Below, one piece after another: positions 18,433 through 26,865 of a stretch of DNA of 64,000 bases. The notes under the pieces are model-generated. The model was not told where the DNA came from and did no database searches. It saw only the letters and a program-made list of their open reading frames with translations. How positions within the stretch are numbered: the first letter of the stretch is position 1; each line of letters opens with the position of its first letter. The stretch comes from DATAGZ01 sp036263455 (GTDB lineage Bacteria > Pseudomonadota > Alphaproteobacteria > Dongiales > Dongiaceae), in contig DATAGZ010000007.1 in the NCBI GenBank assembly GCA_036263455.1, forward strand, positions 66,834 to 130,833, read 5' to 3'. A program made the position numbers and the translations under genes.

Positions 18433-18461
18433 ATATAGGCATGGCTCACGGGCTTTTCAAG
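18433..18461 (-). promoter_or_regulatory. RpoH (sigma-32-like) promoter for dnaK-dnaJ
   Basis: Read on the minus strand, CTTGAA is followed 16 bases later by CCTATAT. This matches the heat-shock sigma factor pattern (CTTGAA, 13-17 bases, C-rich then TAT-A/T). A start about six bases downstream would leave a leader of roughly 50 bases before the dnaK ATG. The orientation and position fit the expected regulation of dnaK. Confidence 0.7.
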
Positions 18462-18874
18462 CGTGCTGCCCCGCTAGAGGGGCATCCTCGCTTGCGCAAC
18501 ACCTGCGGTCGCTGCCTAGCGCCAGCACGAGCAACCCGCGAGAAGGCCGAGCCCGGCCGCGAAAATCCATAACAGATCGTAGCGAGCGGACTGACCGAAT
18601 CCATTCACCAGCCCAACGCCGCAGCACTGCGCGGGCCGTGCCGTGTGACCGGCGGGGATCAATCCATGGCGAGCCTCATGCCCGTAAGCCGAGACGTTCG
18701 GCCACAGTGGAATGAGCCACCCGGCCAAAGTCACGGTGCAAAAAATAACAAGCGCCCGGAACGCCGCTGCCGAAAGACTACAACCGGCGAGGGTTGGGCT
18801 TTTGCTGCTTCCGCACCAGCAAGCGCAGCCGCCGCAGGGCTGGCAAGCGGACCCGGCGAATGCTAAGAGGCGTC
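18462..18874. other. Gap between dnaK promoter and purH without a confident gene
   Basis: About 410 bases with no gene that I can defend. On the minus strand one frame is open from 18872 to 18516. It would encode a short Cys-rich segment (pattern CxxCGGCxCxC) followed by two hydrophobic segments, but its only standard start is a GTG at 18734 lying within the first hydrophobic segment and lacking a ribosome-binding site. The plus-strand frames look like shadows. The last bases hold the AAGAGG ribosome-binding site of purH. Confidence 0.4.
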
Positions 18875-20374
18875 ATGCGCATTCTCCTTTCGGTGTCGGA
18901 TAAGAGTGGTATCGCGGCCCTGGCAAGCGCCCTCGCCGACTTGGGCCATGAATTGGTGGCGAGCGGTGGGACCCGGCAATGGCTGAATGCGCAGGGAATT
19001 CCGTCCATCTCGGTCGAGGATGTCACAGGGTTTCCCGAAATACTGGACGGACGGGTGAAGACGCTCCATCCGCGCATCCATGCGGGGATACTGGCGCGCC
19101 GCGACCTGCCCGCGCATATCGCGACCCTTGCCGCACATGACATCCCAGCGATCGGCATGGTCATCGTCAACCTTTATCCCTTCGCAGCGACCCTCGCACG
19201 CCAGGCTCCCGAGCAAGAGATCATCGAGAACATCGATATCGGCGGGCCTAGCCTCATCCGCGCGGCGGCAAAGAATTTCACTTCCGTCATCGTACTCGTC
19301 GATCCCGATGATTATTCTCCGGTGCTTGAGGAACTCGCCGCGGGCGGCGTCTCACTTTCAACCCGGCGGCGCCTCGCCGGAAAGGCATTTGGCCATTGCG
19401 CGGCCTACGACGCAGCGGTGACGCGCTTTTTCCAAGGGGAAACGCTTACCGATCCCTGGGTCATGGCGGGACGCCTCCGCGCCCTCCTGCGCTATGGGGA
19501 GAATCCGCATCAGCGGGCGGCTTTCTATGCGACAGGCGGGGGCCTGGCCGATGCGCGCCTCCTCCAGGGCAAGGAGCTTTCCTACAATAATCTCCTCGAT
19601 GCGGATGCCGCCTGGGCTTCGGTCGGTGAGTTCGCGGAACCCGCCGCCGCAATCGTCAAGCATGGCAACCCCTGCGGGGTAGCCTTGGCCGAAAACATAG
19701 GATCGGCCTATCAACGCGCATGGCATGCGGATAAGGTCAGCGCCTTCGGCGGTATCGTGGCACTGAACCAACTCTGCGATGGTCCGCTAGCCGGTGAAAT
19801 CACAGCAACCTTCACCGAGCTCGTCTTGGCCCCGGACTTTTCACCCGAGGCGCGCCAGGTTTTTTCCCAAAAGAAGAACCTGCGCCTCCTCGCCATGCCC
19901 GAGCGCTCCTCGGGCGCGTCCCTGTCTTTTCGATCGATCGCGGGCGGTTTCCTAGTGCAGGAGACCGACAATGCGTTCGCCGGTCCACAAGAGATCCGCG
20001 TGGCGACTGTGCGCGCGCCCAAGCCTGCCTTACTGACCGATCTGCTGTTTGCGCAAAAGGTCTGCAAGCATCTGCGCTCTAATGCGATTGTCGTCGCTGC
20101 GGCGGGCCAGACCCTGGGAATCGGCGCAGGCCAGACCAACCGCATCGATGCGATGCGCCACGCCCTCGATAAAGCAGGAGACCGGGCGCGCGGTGCGGTT
20201 CTCGCCTCGGATGGGTTCTTCCCTTTTGCCGATTCGATCGCGCTGGCGGCGGAGCGGGGCATCGCCGCCATCATTCAGCCGGGCGGCGCCCTGCGCGACA
20301 GCGAGATCATCGCCGCTGCCGAGGCCGCGGGCATTACCATGGTGCTGACCGGCCTGCGCCATTTCCGCCATTGA
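18875..20374 (+). CDS. purH: Bifunctional AICAR transformylase / IMP cyclohydrolase
   Basis: A 499-residue enzyme for the last two steps of IMP synthesis. The N-terminal MGS-like cyclohydrolase domain begins LLSVSDKSGI and contains the phosphate-binding TLHPRIHAGIL. The C-terminal transformylase domain shows the catalytic Lys-His in IVKHGNPCGVAL and the later QTNRIDAMRHAL. The start is the ATG with an AAGAGG site four bases upstream; earlier in-frame starts lack one. It is slightly shorter than the usual 510-530 residues. It converges on ptsI with 14 bases between stops. Confidence 0.97.
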   Translation: MRILLSVSDKSGIAALASALADLGHELVASGGTRQWLNAQGIPSISVEDVTGFPEILDGRVKTLHPRIHAGILARRDLPAHIATLAAHDIPAIGMVIVNLYPFAATLARQAPEQEIIENIDIGGPSLIRAAAKNFTSVIVLVDPDDYSPVLEELAAGGVSLSTRRRLAGKAFGHCAAYDAAVTRFFQGETLTDPWVMAGRLRALLRYGENPHQRAAFYATGGGLADARLLQGKELSYNNLLDADAAWASVGEFAEPAAAIVKHGNPCGVALAENIGSAYQRAWHADKVSAFGGIVALNQLCDGPLAGEITATFTELVLAPDFSPEARQVFSQKKNLRLLAMPERSSGASLSFRSIAGGFLVQETDNAFAGPQEIRVATVRAPKPALLTDLLFAQKVCKHLRSNAIVVAAAGQTLGIGAGQTNRIDAMRHALDKAGDRARGAVLASDGFFPFADSIALAAERGIAAIIQPGGALRDSEIIAAAEAAGITMVLTGLRHFRH

Positions 20375-20388
20375 GGGCGGAGCAGCCA

Positions 20389-22170
20389 CTAGCCGAGCTG
20401 GGCCAGCGCGTTGAAATCGTCGAGAATGGCGGCGATCCGCCCGGCATCCCATTGGTCCATGATGAAGCGTGCGCACCGCGTCGCCGCCAGATAGTCCATG
20501 GAGCGGATGCGGGCCTTGACGCGAGGCAGCGAGGTGGCCGCCATCGACAAATCCTGTATCCCCAGGCCGAGCAGAAGCGGCGCGAATTTCGGGTCTCCGG
20601 CAATCTCGCCGCATACTGAGATGGGCAGGCGCGCCCGCAAGGCAGCCTCGGTGGCAAACTGGATCAGCCGCAGCACGGCGGGGTGCAAGGGATTATAGAG
20701 ATGGGCGACGCTCTCCTCGCCTCGGTCGATTGCCAACGTGTACATGGTCAGATCGTTGCTGCCGATCGCGAAGAAGTCGGAAACCTGCGCCAGCGCATCG
20801 GCGGCCAAGGCGGCGCCCGGTACCTCAATCATCACCCCGAGTGGCGGCAAAGGATCCGGGATCTTGAGATTTCGCCGGCGCAGCTTCTTGGCGAGCGCTT
20901 CAAGCGTGCGGCGCACTTCCACGACCTCGCTCACCGAAGTGATCATCGGCAGCAAAATACGAACGTTACCGTGTTGGCTGGCGCGGAGGATCGCGGACAA
21001 TTGCGCCTCCAGGAGCGGCCGCTCGCGCAGGCTGAGGCGAATAGCCCGCATGCCCAGCGCGGGATTGAGGGCGGCACCCACCTTATCCTCGAGGGCCGGG
21101 GTGGCCTTCTCTCCGCCGATATCGAGCGTCCTGATCGTCACTTGGCGACCGGCCATAGTCTCGACGATAGTGCGTAGCGACTGATACTGCTCCTCCTCGC
21201 CGGGAACATCGCCTCGGTTCATATAGAGATATTCGGTGCGCAGGAGGCCGACCCCTTCCGCGCCCGCGGACAGGGCCGTCTCGGCCTCGCGCGGCAATTC
21301 GATATTGGCAAGGAGGCCGACCCGCTGGCCGTCCCTCGTGACGGCAGGCAATCGCCTGAGCCGGGCGAGCTGCTTGTCATATTTCTCCAATTCGGCGCGC
21401 TTCTTGCGGTATTCGAGCACGCGCTGTCCGCTCGGGCGCAGGATCGCCACACCTTGTTGACCGTCGAGGATGATGGCATCGCCGCTTTCGGCGCGCGCGA
21501 CCAAGTCGGGAATACCCAGCACGGCGGGAATGCCCAGCGAGCGCGCCATGATCGCGGTGTGGCTCTCCCGGCCACCCAGCGAGGTGGCAAAGCCCGCGAT
21601 GGTCTTCGGGTTCATGAGCGCGGTATCCGCGGGCGTCAGATCCTCGGCAAGCACGATCGTTCCGACCGGGAGATTGGAAAATGCCTGGTATGGATTAGCG
21701 GTCAAGTTGCGGATCAGCCGGTTTCCGACTTCGCGGACATCGGCGACGCGCGCCGAGAGATATTCGTCCTCCAGCGCCGCGAATCCCTGAGCGATTGTCG
21801 TGATCTCGGCGTGCACGGCCGCCTCGGCATTGCGGTGCTTTTCGCGAATGACTTTTTCGATACCGGCGCGCAGCCGGCCCGAGGCCAGCATCTGCGCATG
21901 GGCGTCGAGCAGGAATCCAAGCTCTTCGCCCGCCATGCCATGTAATTCCAGCGTTCGGCTCTTCAGCTTGCGCAGCTGGCGCTGCGATTTGTCATACGCC
22001 GCAAGGAAGCGCGAGACTTCGTCCTCAACCGCGGCGGCGGAAACTTCATATTCCGGCACCGCGATTTCCCCTGGCTCGACGAGATAAACCGTGCCGATCG
22101 CGATCCCGCTTGCGACCCCCAGGCCGCGAAAGATGACATCCTGCTCCTCTGTTTCGCGCCGCGGTGCCAT
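20389..22170 (-). CDS. ptsI: PTS enzyme I (phosphoenolpyruvate-protein phosphotransferase)
   Basis: A 593-residue enzyme that takes phosphate from phosphoenolpyruvate and passes it to HPr. The phosphorylated His lies in GGRESHTAIMARSLG (about residue 198), followed by IPAVLGIPDL. The PEP-binding barrel includes GVGLLRTEYLYM, GSNDLTMYTLAIDR and the active-site Cys in ISVCGE. There is no N-terminal GAF domain, so it is the EI form and not PtsP/EI-Ntr. It is the last gene of the chvI-to-ptsI cluster, three bases after HPr. No sugar-specific permease is present, so a regulatory phosphorelay is likely. Confidence 0.96.
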   Translation of the reverse strand: MAPRRETEEQDVIFRGLGVASGIAIGTVYLVEPGEIAVPEYEVSAAAVEDEVSRFLAAYDKSQRQLRKLKSRTLELHGMAGEELGFLLDAHAQMLASGRLRAGIEKVIREKHRNAEAAVHAEITTIAQGFAALEDEYLSARVADVREVGNRLIRNLTANPYQAFSNLPVGTIVLAEDLTPADTALMNPKTIAGFATSLGGRESHTAIMARSLGIPAVLGIPDLVARAESGDAIILDGQQGVAILRPSGQRVLEYRKKRAELEKYDKQLARLRRLPAVTRDGQRVGLLANIELPREAETALSAGAEGVGLLRTEYLYMNRGDVPGEEEQYQSLRTIVETMAGRQVTIRTLDIGGEKATPALEDKVGAALNPALGMRAIRLSLRERPLLEAQLSAILRASQHGNVRILLPMITSVSEVVEVRRTLEALAKKLRRRNLKIPDPLPPLGVMIEVPGAALAADALAQVSDFFAIGSNDLTMYTLAIDRGEESVAHLYNPLHPAVLRLIQFATEAALRARLPISVCGEIAGDPKFAPLLLGLGIQDLSMAATSLPRVKARIRSMDYLAATRCARFIMDQWDAGRIAAILDDFNALAQLG

Positions 22171-22173
22171 GAT

Positions 22174-22440
22174 CTATTCCTCGTCGAATTTCCGTTCGAT
22201 CAAAGCGGTGAGGGCGGCAAGGGCTGCCGGCGCTTCATCGCCTTCCGCCGCGATCAAGAGCTCCGTCCCCGTCGCGGCCCCGAGCATCATCAATCCCATG
22301 ATGGACTTTCCGTTGACGGTAATCTCGTCCTTGCTGATGCTGATCTCGGCGCGGTATTGCTCGGCCAGCCGCACGACCTTCGCGGCGGCGCGGGCATGGA
22401 GGCCGCGCTGGTTCTGGATAGTGACGGTTCGCTGTTGCAT
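22174..22440 (-). CDS. ptsH: Phosphocarrier protein HPr
   Basis: An 88-residue HPr. His-15 lies in RGLHARAA and the regulatory Ser in GKSIMGLMML, the site phosphorylated by HprK. The presence of both sites together with hprK in the same cluster supports a two-input switch: phosphoenolpyruvate via enzyme I, and ATP via HprK. The ATG is two bases after the EIIA stop, and ptsI follows three bases downstream. Confidence 0.96.
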   Translation of the reverse strand: MQQRTVTIQNQRGLHARAAAKVVRLAEQYRAEISISKDEITVNGKSIMGLMMLGAATGTELLIAAEGDEAPAALAALTALIERKFDEE

Positions 22441-22442
22441 CG

Positions 22443-22856
22443 TCAGGGCTTGGCGTCGCGACTCGCAAGCAGGTGCGAGGCGACATTGATATATTTCCGG
22501 CCCGCTTCCTGCGCGCTGTTCACGGCTTCTTCCAGGTCCGCGTGGCCGCGTAACCCCGCCAGCTTGATGAGCATGGGCAGGTTGACCCCCGCGATCACTT
22601 CGATGTGCGCGTGATCCATCGCCGAAATGGCAAGATTGCAGGGCGTCCCGCCGAACATGTCGGTAAGGACCACGACGCCCTCGCCCTGATCGAGGCTTCG
22701 CGCGAGCTCGAGGATTTCGCGCCGCCGGCGCTCCATATCGTCCTCGGCGCCGATGCAGATCGCCCGGGCGTTTTCCTGATGGCCGACGACATGCTCCAGC
22801 GCGGCCAGGAATTCCTGGGCGAGATTCCCATGCGTCACCAATATCATGCCAATCAT
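22443..22856 (-). CDS. PTS EIIA, mannose-family type
   Basis: A 137-residue EIIA-Man-like protein. The start MIGMILVTHG places the phosphorylatable His at residue 9, and the conserved VVLTDMFGGTPCNLA and AGVNLPML segments follow. The longer in-frame N terminus would run into rapZ; the ATG chosen overlaps the rapZ stop as ATGA. Without EIIB/C partners it is probably a regulatory acceptor of phosphate from HPr, as in other alphaproteobacteria where it is linked to ChvGI-type signalling or metabolic control. Confidence 0.93.
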   Translation of the reverse strand: MIGMILVTHGNLAQEFLAALEHVVGHQENARAICIGAEDDMERRRREILELARSLDQGEGVVVLTDMFGGTPCNLAISAMDHAHIEVIAGVNLPMLIKLAGLRGHADLEEAVNSAQEAGRKYINVASHLLASRDAKP

Positions 22857-23707
22857 TCGTTTGATCCCCGATCCCGGTGCAACAATCGCACGTCCCAACC
22901 GCGCGCGGCAAGCCTTTCCGCAAGCGCACAGGCAAGCGCCACGGAACGATGCCGTCCGCCGGTGCACCCAAAGGCTATCGTTAAATAGCTCTTTCCCTCG
23001 GTCTCATAGCGCGGCAGGAGTCCAGCGATCATGGTATCCACCTGCGCAAGGAAGGGTGCATAGGCGGGGTCGGCAGCGACATACGCACGTACCTCTGCAT
23101 CTTCGCCCGTGCGCGGGCGCAGCGCCGCTTCGTAATGGGGATTTCGCAAGAACCGCACGTCGAAAACGAGATCCGCCGCGCGCGGCAGGCCATTCCGATA
23201 CGAAAAAGAGGTCACGGTAACGGCCATGCGCGCTTCTTCATCGAGCGAGAAGTGCAGCCGGAGCGCGCGTTTGAGTTCGGGGAGTGGCATATCGCTGGTA
23301 TCGATGACGAGATCGGCGGATTGCTTGACCTCCGCCATCAAGGCGCGCTCGGCGGCGATGCCATCGCGCAGCGGCCGGTCGGGAGCCAACGGATGGCGGC
23401 GGCGCGTTTCTGTGAACCGGCGCAACAACACGTCGTCGGCGCATTCGAGGAAAAGGAGCGCGCTTCTCTCCGAAAATTCGGCACGCGCGCCGAGGAGTCC
23501 GGCGCTGGTGAAGCCCCGGGTGCGGGAATCGACCCCCAGAGCCAGCCTTTTGCGCCGGTCCCACCCCTGCATCAGAGCCGGCAGCAACGCCAGAGGCAGG
23601 TTGTCAACCGCTTCATAGCCGAAATCCTCGAGCGCGCGCAACGCGCTAAGCCGGCCTGCCCCGGCGAGCCCCGTTACGAGAACCAGAGGTGGCGAAGCAT
23701 CACGCAA
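22853..23707 (-). CDS. rapZ: RapZ-like nucleotide-binding protein (RNase adapter family), altered P-loop
   Basis: A 284-residue protein of the RapZ/YvcJ family. In E. coli RapZ senses glucosamine-6-phosphate and directs small RNAs to RNase E. The family core is clear: EDFGYEAVDNLPL near residue 30, and the C-terminal GCTGGRHRSVALA. The P-loop reads GLAGAGRLS instead of GxSGAGKST, so the nucleotide-binding Lys and the Ser/Thr are replaced. I choose the TTG preceded by an AGGA site six bases away, which gives the family's usual length; it overlaps hprK by eight bases. No ATG is available in frame. Confidence 0.9.
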   Translation of the reverse strand: MRDASPPLVLVTGLAGAGRLSALRALEDFGYEAVDNLPLALLPALMQGWDRRKRLALGVDSRTRGFTSAGLLGARAEFSERSALLFLECADDVLLRRFTETRRRHPLAPDRPLRDGIAAERALMAEVKQSADLVIDTSDMPLPELKRALRLHFSLDEEARMAVTVTSFSYRNGLPRAADLVFDVRFLRNPHYEAALRPRTGEDAEVRAYVAADPAYAPFLAQVDTMIAGLLPRYETEGKSYLTIAFGCTGGRHRSVALACALAERLAARGWDVRLLHRDRGSNE

Positions 23708-23993
23708 GATCAATCCTGTCGGCGACGCGAACCGGGGACACACAGTGCGGAACCGCGATAAAGCCAAGCATGCGGCAATAAAGAAGGCCGCGCAATTCCC
23801 GCGGCGCCAGGCGCGGGTATCGGCACAGCCACACTCCCTCTCCGTCCTGCTCCATTTCAAGAAGGTCGTCGGCGATGAGACGTGCGCCCCCGGCGATGAA
23901 GCGCCAGGCGAGGCGCGACTTGCCGCTCCCTGGCTGCCCCGAGATAACCAGGGCGCCGCTGCCGGTCGCAACCGCGCTCGCTTGGATGATCAT
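23700..23993 (-). CDS. hprK: Short HPr kinase/phosphorylase-like protein
   Basis: A 97-residue protein equivalent to the C-terminal kinase domain of HprK, which phosphorylates HPr on serine. It has P-loop SGQPGSGKSRLAWR (about 17-30), the GGARLIADD strand, and the ELRGLLYCRMLGF segment that matches the HprK signature region. Firmicute HprK is about 310 residues and alphaproteobacterial short forms are usually about 140-150, so this one is unusually small. The start overlaps the sensor kinase stop (ATGA). It is probably still a kinase, but whether it can also dephosphorylate is uncertain. Confidence 0.88.
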   Translation of the reverse strand: MIIQASAVATGSGALVISGQPGSGKSRLAWRFIAGGARLIADDLLEMEQDGEGVWLCRYPRLAPRELRGLLYCRMLGFIAVPHCVSPVRVADRIDLA

Positions 23994-25603
23994 GAGCGCT
24001 CCTGCATCGGCAATTCGAGCACGAACCGCGCCCCGGCGATCCTTCCCTGAGCGTTCAGGATATTCTCGGCATAGAGCTTGCCGCCATGCGCCTCGACGAT
24101 CTGTCGGGAAATCGACAGGCCTAACCCCGAGTGGGTACCGAATTTTTCTCCCTCAGGACGCTCGCTATAGAATCGCTCGAAGATTTTTTCCAGCTTTCCG
24201 GGCGGGATCCCCGGCCCCTGGTCTTCGATCTTGAGACGGGCAAGCGGTCCATCCGTCTCGGTCACAATGCGGATATGTCCGCCGGGAGGCGAGAAGGTCT
24301 GCGCATTGCCGGTAAGATTGCGCAGCACCTGCCCCAGGCGGCCCTCCAGTCCCATGACGATTACCGGCTGTTCAGGAAGCTCGAGATCGATCGCCGTTCC
24401 GGTGGTTAACAGAATATCGGCCAACGTATTGATCAGTTGGGTAAGGTTAACCGGCATCATCTCATCTCGTGCCATCTCCGCATCGATACGGGATGCGTCG
24501 GAGATATCGGTAATGAGCCGGTTGAGCCGTGCGACGTCGTCCAGAATGATCGACATCAATTTTCTCTGCTGCACAGGATCTTCGATGCGCGCGACCGTTT
24601 CGACGGCGCTGCGCAGCGAGGTCAGCGGATTCTTGATTTCATGGGCGACGTCTGCCGCGAAACGCTCGGTCGCCGCCATGCGTGCGCTCAGCGCCTCGGT
24701 CATCTCGCGCAGCGCTAGGGAGAGGTCGCCGATTTCATCGTGGCGCGCGCTCAGATCGGGTATCTGGACCTTCCGGCCGGCCGCGGTGCGGACGCGATCC
24801 GCGGCGAAGGCGAGCCGAGCCAGGGGCCAGGCGATGCGGCTCGACAAATAAAGCGACAGAAGAATGGTCACGCCCAAGGCAATGGCAAAGAAAGCTAGAA
24901 TTCGGATGCGTGTTTCGCGTAAGGTCGCGGCGACGTTTTCGGCCGACTGGCTAAGCAGGAGCGACCCCAACACCTGACGGTAGCGCTGGATCGGCACCGC
25001 CACCGAGAGAATGAGCTTGCCGCTGCCGCTGTCGCGGACCTGACTGGCGCCGTAGCCGTTCAGCGACGCAAGCACCTCGGGAAAATCCTGAGATCCTGGG
25101 TGCTGCTCCTCATAGAGCGGATAGTGATGGCTGGTCGGCAACCAGTCGATGATCACATCATAGAGCGGCCCGAAGATACGGTCGGAGATTGGCCGCTGGC
25201 GATCGACCGGCGGCAGAGGCTCGACCTTCACCGCGCCGCTGAGCTCGTGCATGCGCAGCGTATCGGCCAGCATTCCTTCGGCGGTAAAAACACGCGCCCT
25301 CATTTTGAAATCCCCGGCGATTTGGCGCAGCGAATGGCGCGTCCATTCGGGGACAAGCCGGTACTCGCCTTCGGCGTCCGGCCCAAGTGCCGAGGTGCTC
25401 GCGAGCGCTCCTGCGATCAATCGGCCTTGGCTCATCAGCAGGTCGAGTTCGGCCCGCACCAGCGTATCGCGATAATTGTCGAGATAGAGCAAGCCAAGAA
25501 CCGGAATGGCTAGGGTCAATACATTCATCGCGAGAATCCGGCGCGCCAGCGGAGACGTCCAGAGCGGGCGCCGCCGCCGGTTCCGCCCGAACAATCGGCG
25601 CAT
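23990..25603 (-). CDS. chvG: ChvG/ExoS/BatS-like sensor histidine kinase
   Basis: A 537-residue membrane kinase. Two membrane helices (about 20-40 and 230-255) flank a large periplasmic sensor region; then come HAMP, the dimerisation domain with the phospho-His in DVAHEIKNPLTSLRSAVET, and the ATPase domain with the GQVLRNLTGNAQTF, DQGPGIP and HSGLGLSIS boxes. ChvG homologues sense acidity or envelope change and act with ChvI. It lies about 50 bases downstream of chvI and is coupled to hprK, an arrangement conserved in alphaproteobacteria. Confidence 0.94.
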   Translation of the reverse strand: MRRLFGRNRRRRPLWTSPLARRILAMNVLTLAIPVLGLLYLDNYRDTLVRAELDLLMSQGRLIAGALASTSALGPDAEGEYRLVPEWTRHSLRQIAGDFKMRARVFTAEGMLADTLRMHELSGAVKVEPLPPVDRQRPISDRIFGPLYDVIIDWLPTSHHYPLYEEQHPGSQDFPEVLASLNGYGASQVRDSGSGKLILSVAVPIQRYRQVLGSLLLSQSAENVAATLRETRIRILAFFAIALGVTILLSLYLSSRIAWPLARLAFAADRVRTAAGRKVQIPDLSARHDEIGDLSLALREMTEALSARMAATERFAADVAHEIKNPLTSLRSAVETVARIEDPVQQRKLMSIILDDVARLNRLITDISDASRIDAEMARDEMMPVNLTQLINTLADILLTTGTAIDLELPEQPVIVMGLEGRLGQVLRNLTGNAQTFSPPGGHIRIVTETDGPLARLKIEDQGPGIPPGKLEKIFERFYSERPEGEKFGTHSGLGLSISRQIVEAHGGKLYAENILNAQGRIAGARFVLELPMQERS

Positions 25604-25654
25604 GCCCGCGGCTATCAGTGGGCCAAGTGGTCGCAGAATGCCTGTTATTCCCGC

Positions 25655-26356
25655 CTACAGGGCATCGCGATAGCGATAGCCCACTCCATAAAGCGTCTCG
25701 ATAGCATCGTAATCCTTATCGATGGACTTGAACTTCTTGCGTAGCCGTTTGATATGTGAATCGATGGTCCGGTCATCCACATAGATATTTTCTCCGTAGG
25801 CGGAATCCATGAGCTGGTCGCGATTCTTGACGTGGCCCGGCCGTTGCGCCAGCGCCTTGAGGAGAAGAAATTCGGTCACCGTCAAATCGATGGGCTGGTT
25901 TTTCCATGTACAGAGATGCCGGTTGCTGTCCAACGTGAGATGGCCGCGGACCAGTGGCGGGTCGCCAGCGTCTTCGGTGGTGCCTGCGCGCAGGGAATTG
26001 CGCCGCAGGAGGGTCCGGATCCTTTCGACAAGGAGGCGCTGGGAGAATGGCTTCTTTATGTAATCGTCGGCACCCATGCGCAAACCCATCAGCTCGTCGA
26101 CCTCGTCATCCTTGGAGGTAAGAAAAATCACCGGCATCGCCGTCACTTTGCGAAGCCTCTCCAGCAGTTCCATTCCGTCCATGCGCGGCATCTTGATATC
26201 GAGCACGGCCAGATCCGCTGGATGTTGACTCAGGTTTTTCAAGGCCTCGCCACCATCGGAATAGGTCTTGACCGAGAAGCCTTCGGCCTCCAGGGCAAGC
26301 GAGACTGAAGCTAGAATGTTGCGGTCGTCATCCACCAATGCGATATGCTGCGCCAT
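25655..26356 (-). CDS. chvI: ChvI-like OmpR-family response regulator
   Basis: A 233-residue regulator. The receiver has an intact acidic pocket (LVDDD), phospho-Asp in LAVLDIKMPRMDG (about 52), Thr in FLTSKD and Lys in IKKPF. The C-terminal winged helix ends DRTIDSHIKRLRKKF and YGVGYRY. The sequence pattern is that of ChvI/BatR, which controls envelope, exopolysaccharide and symbiosis or virulence genes. It is the first gene of the cluster. A 16-bp perfect palindrome lies 91 bases upstream of its start. Confidence 0.95.
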   Translation of the reverse strand: MAQHIALVDDDRNILASVSLALEAEGFSVKTYSDGGEALKNLSQHPADLAVLDIKMPRMDGMELLERLRKVTAMPVIFLTSKDDEVDELMGLRMGADDYIKKPFSQRLLVERIRTLLRRNSLRAGTTEDAGDPPLVRGHLTLDSNRHLCTWKNQPIDLTVTEFLLLKALAQRPGHVKNRDQLMDSAYGENIYVDDRTIDSHIKRLRKKFKSIDKDYDAIETLYGVGYRYRDAL

Positions 26357-26446
26357 CTCTCCTCTATCGCCCGGGGGTTTACCGCTCGGGTGCGAATTCT
26401 GACATATATAGGCCAGACGGGGGAATAGCTAATATATCCTTTCCTA

Positions 26447-26462
26447 TCAAGCAATTGCTTGA
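26447..26462. promoter_or_regulatory. 16-bp perfect palindrome between chvI and the ATP synthase zeta gene
   Basis: TCAAGCAATTGCTTGA reads the same on both strands. It lies in the 185-base divergent gap, 91 bases from the chvI start and 80 from the zeta start, within an AT-rich stretch that could hold promoters for either side. The size and symmetry fit a dimeric regulator's operator. The regulator is unknown. Confidence 0.5.
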
Positions 26463-26541
26463 CGAGTCTGGGTTCGATGGGCAAAGATGATCTTAGCTGC
26501 CCGCAGCGAAATCGCACCGCCCGGGGCATAACGAGGATCAG

Positions 26542-26865
26542 ATGACAAGCTTCGACGAGCGCGAGCAAGGATACGAAAATAAATTCAGCCACGATAAGGA
26601 ACTTGAGTTCCGCATCTTGGCGCGACGCAACAAGAAGCTGGGAGCATGGGCGGCGGAACTGCTCGGCCTGACCGGCGAAGCACAACAGGCGTTCGCCCGC
26701 GATCTCGCCGTCACCGACACTCTGCACCAAGACGACGACGCCCTGGTTCAGCGCCTGTATAAGGACTTTCAATTGCACAAGGTTGAAATGGACGAGCGGC
26801 GCATCGCCAGAAAGATCGGCGAATTCCACGCCCAGGCCCGCGGCGAGGTCCTGAATAAGAGTTAG
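26542..26865 (+). CDS. ATP synthase inhibitor zeta subunit (DUF1476)
   Basis: A 107-residue protein of the alphaproteobacterial zeta family, described in Paracoccus as a subunit that binds F1-ATPase and blocks ATP hydrolysis. The N terminus MTSFDEREQGYENKF, with its charged inhibitory helix, and the following KFSHDKELEFRILARRN are characteristic; the rest is a helical bundle. An ACGAGGA ribosome-binding site precedes the ATG. Its stop codon overlaps the convergent metW stop. It is not next to the atp operon here. Confidence 0.93.
   Translation: MTSFDEREQGYENKFSHDKELEFRILARRNKKLGAWAAELLGLTGEAQQAFARDLAVTDTLHQDDDALVQRLYKDFQLHKVEMDERRIARKIGEFHAQARGEVLNKS

Noticed and set aside
17063..18715. 550-codon plus-strand frame opposite dnaK
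   Set aside because: A long antisense shadow of a GC-rich, strongly biased gene; dnaK on the other strand is certain.
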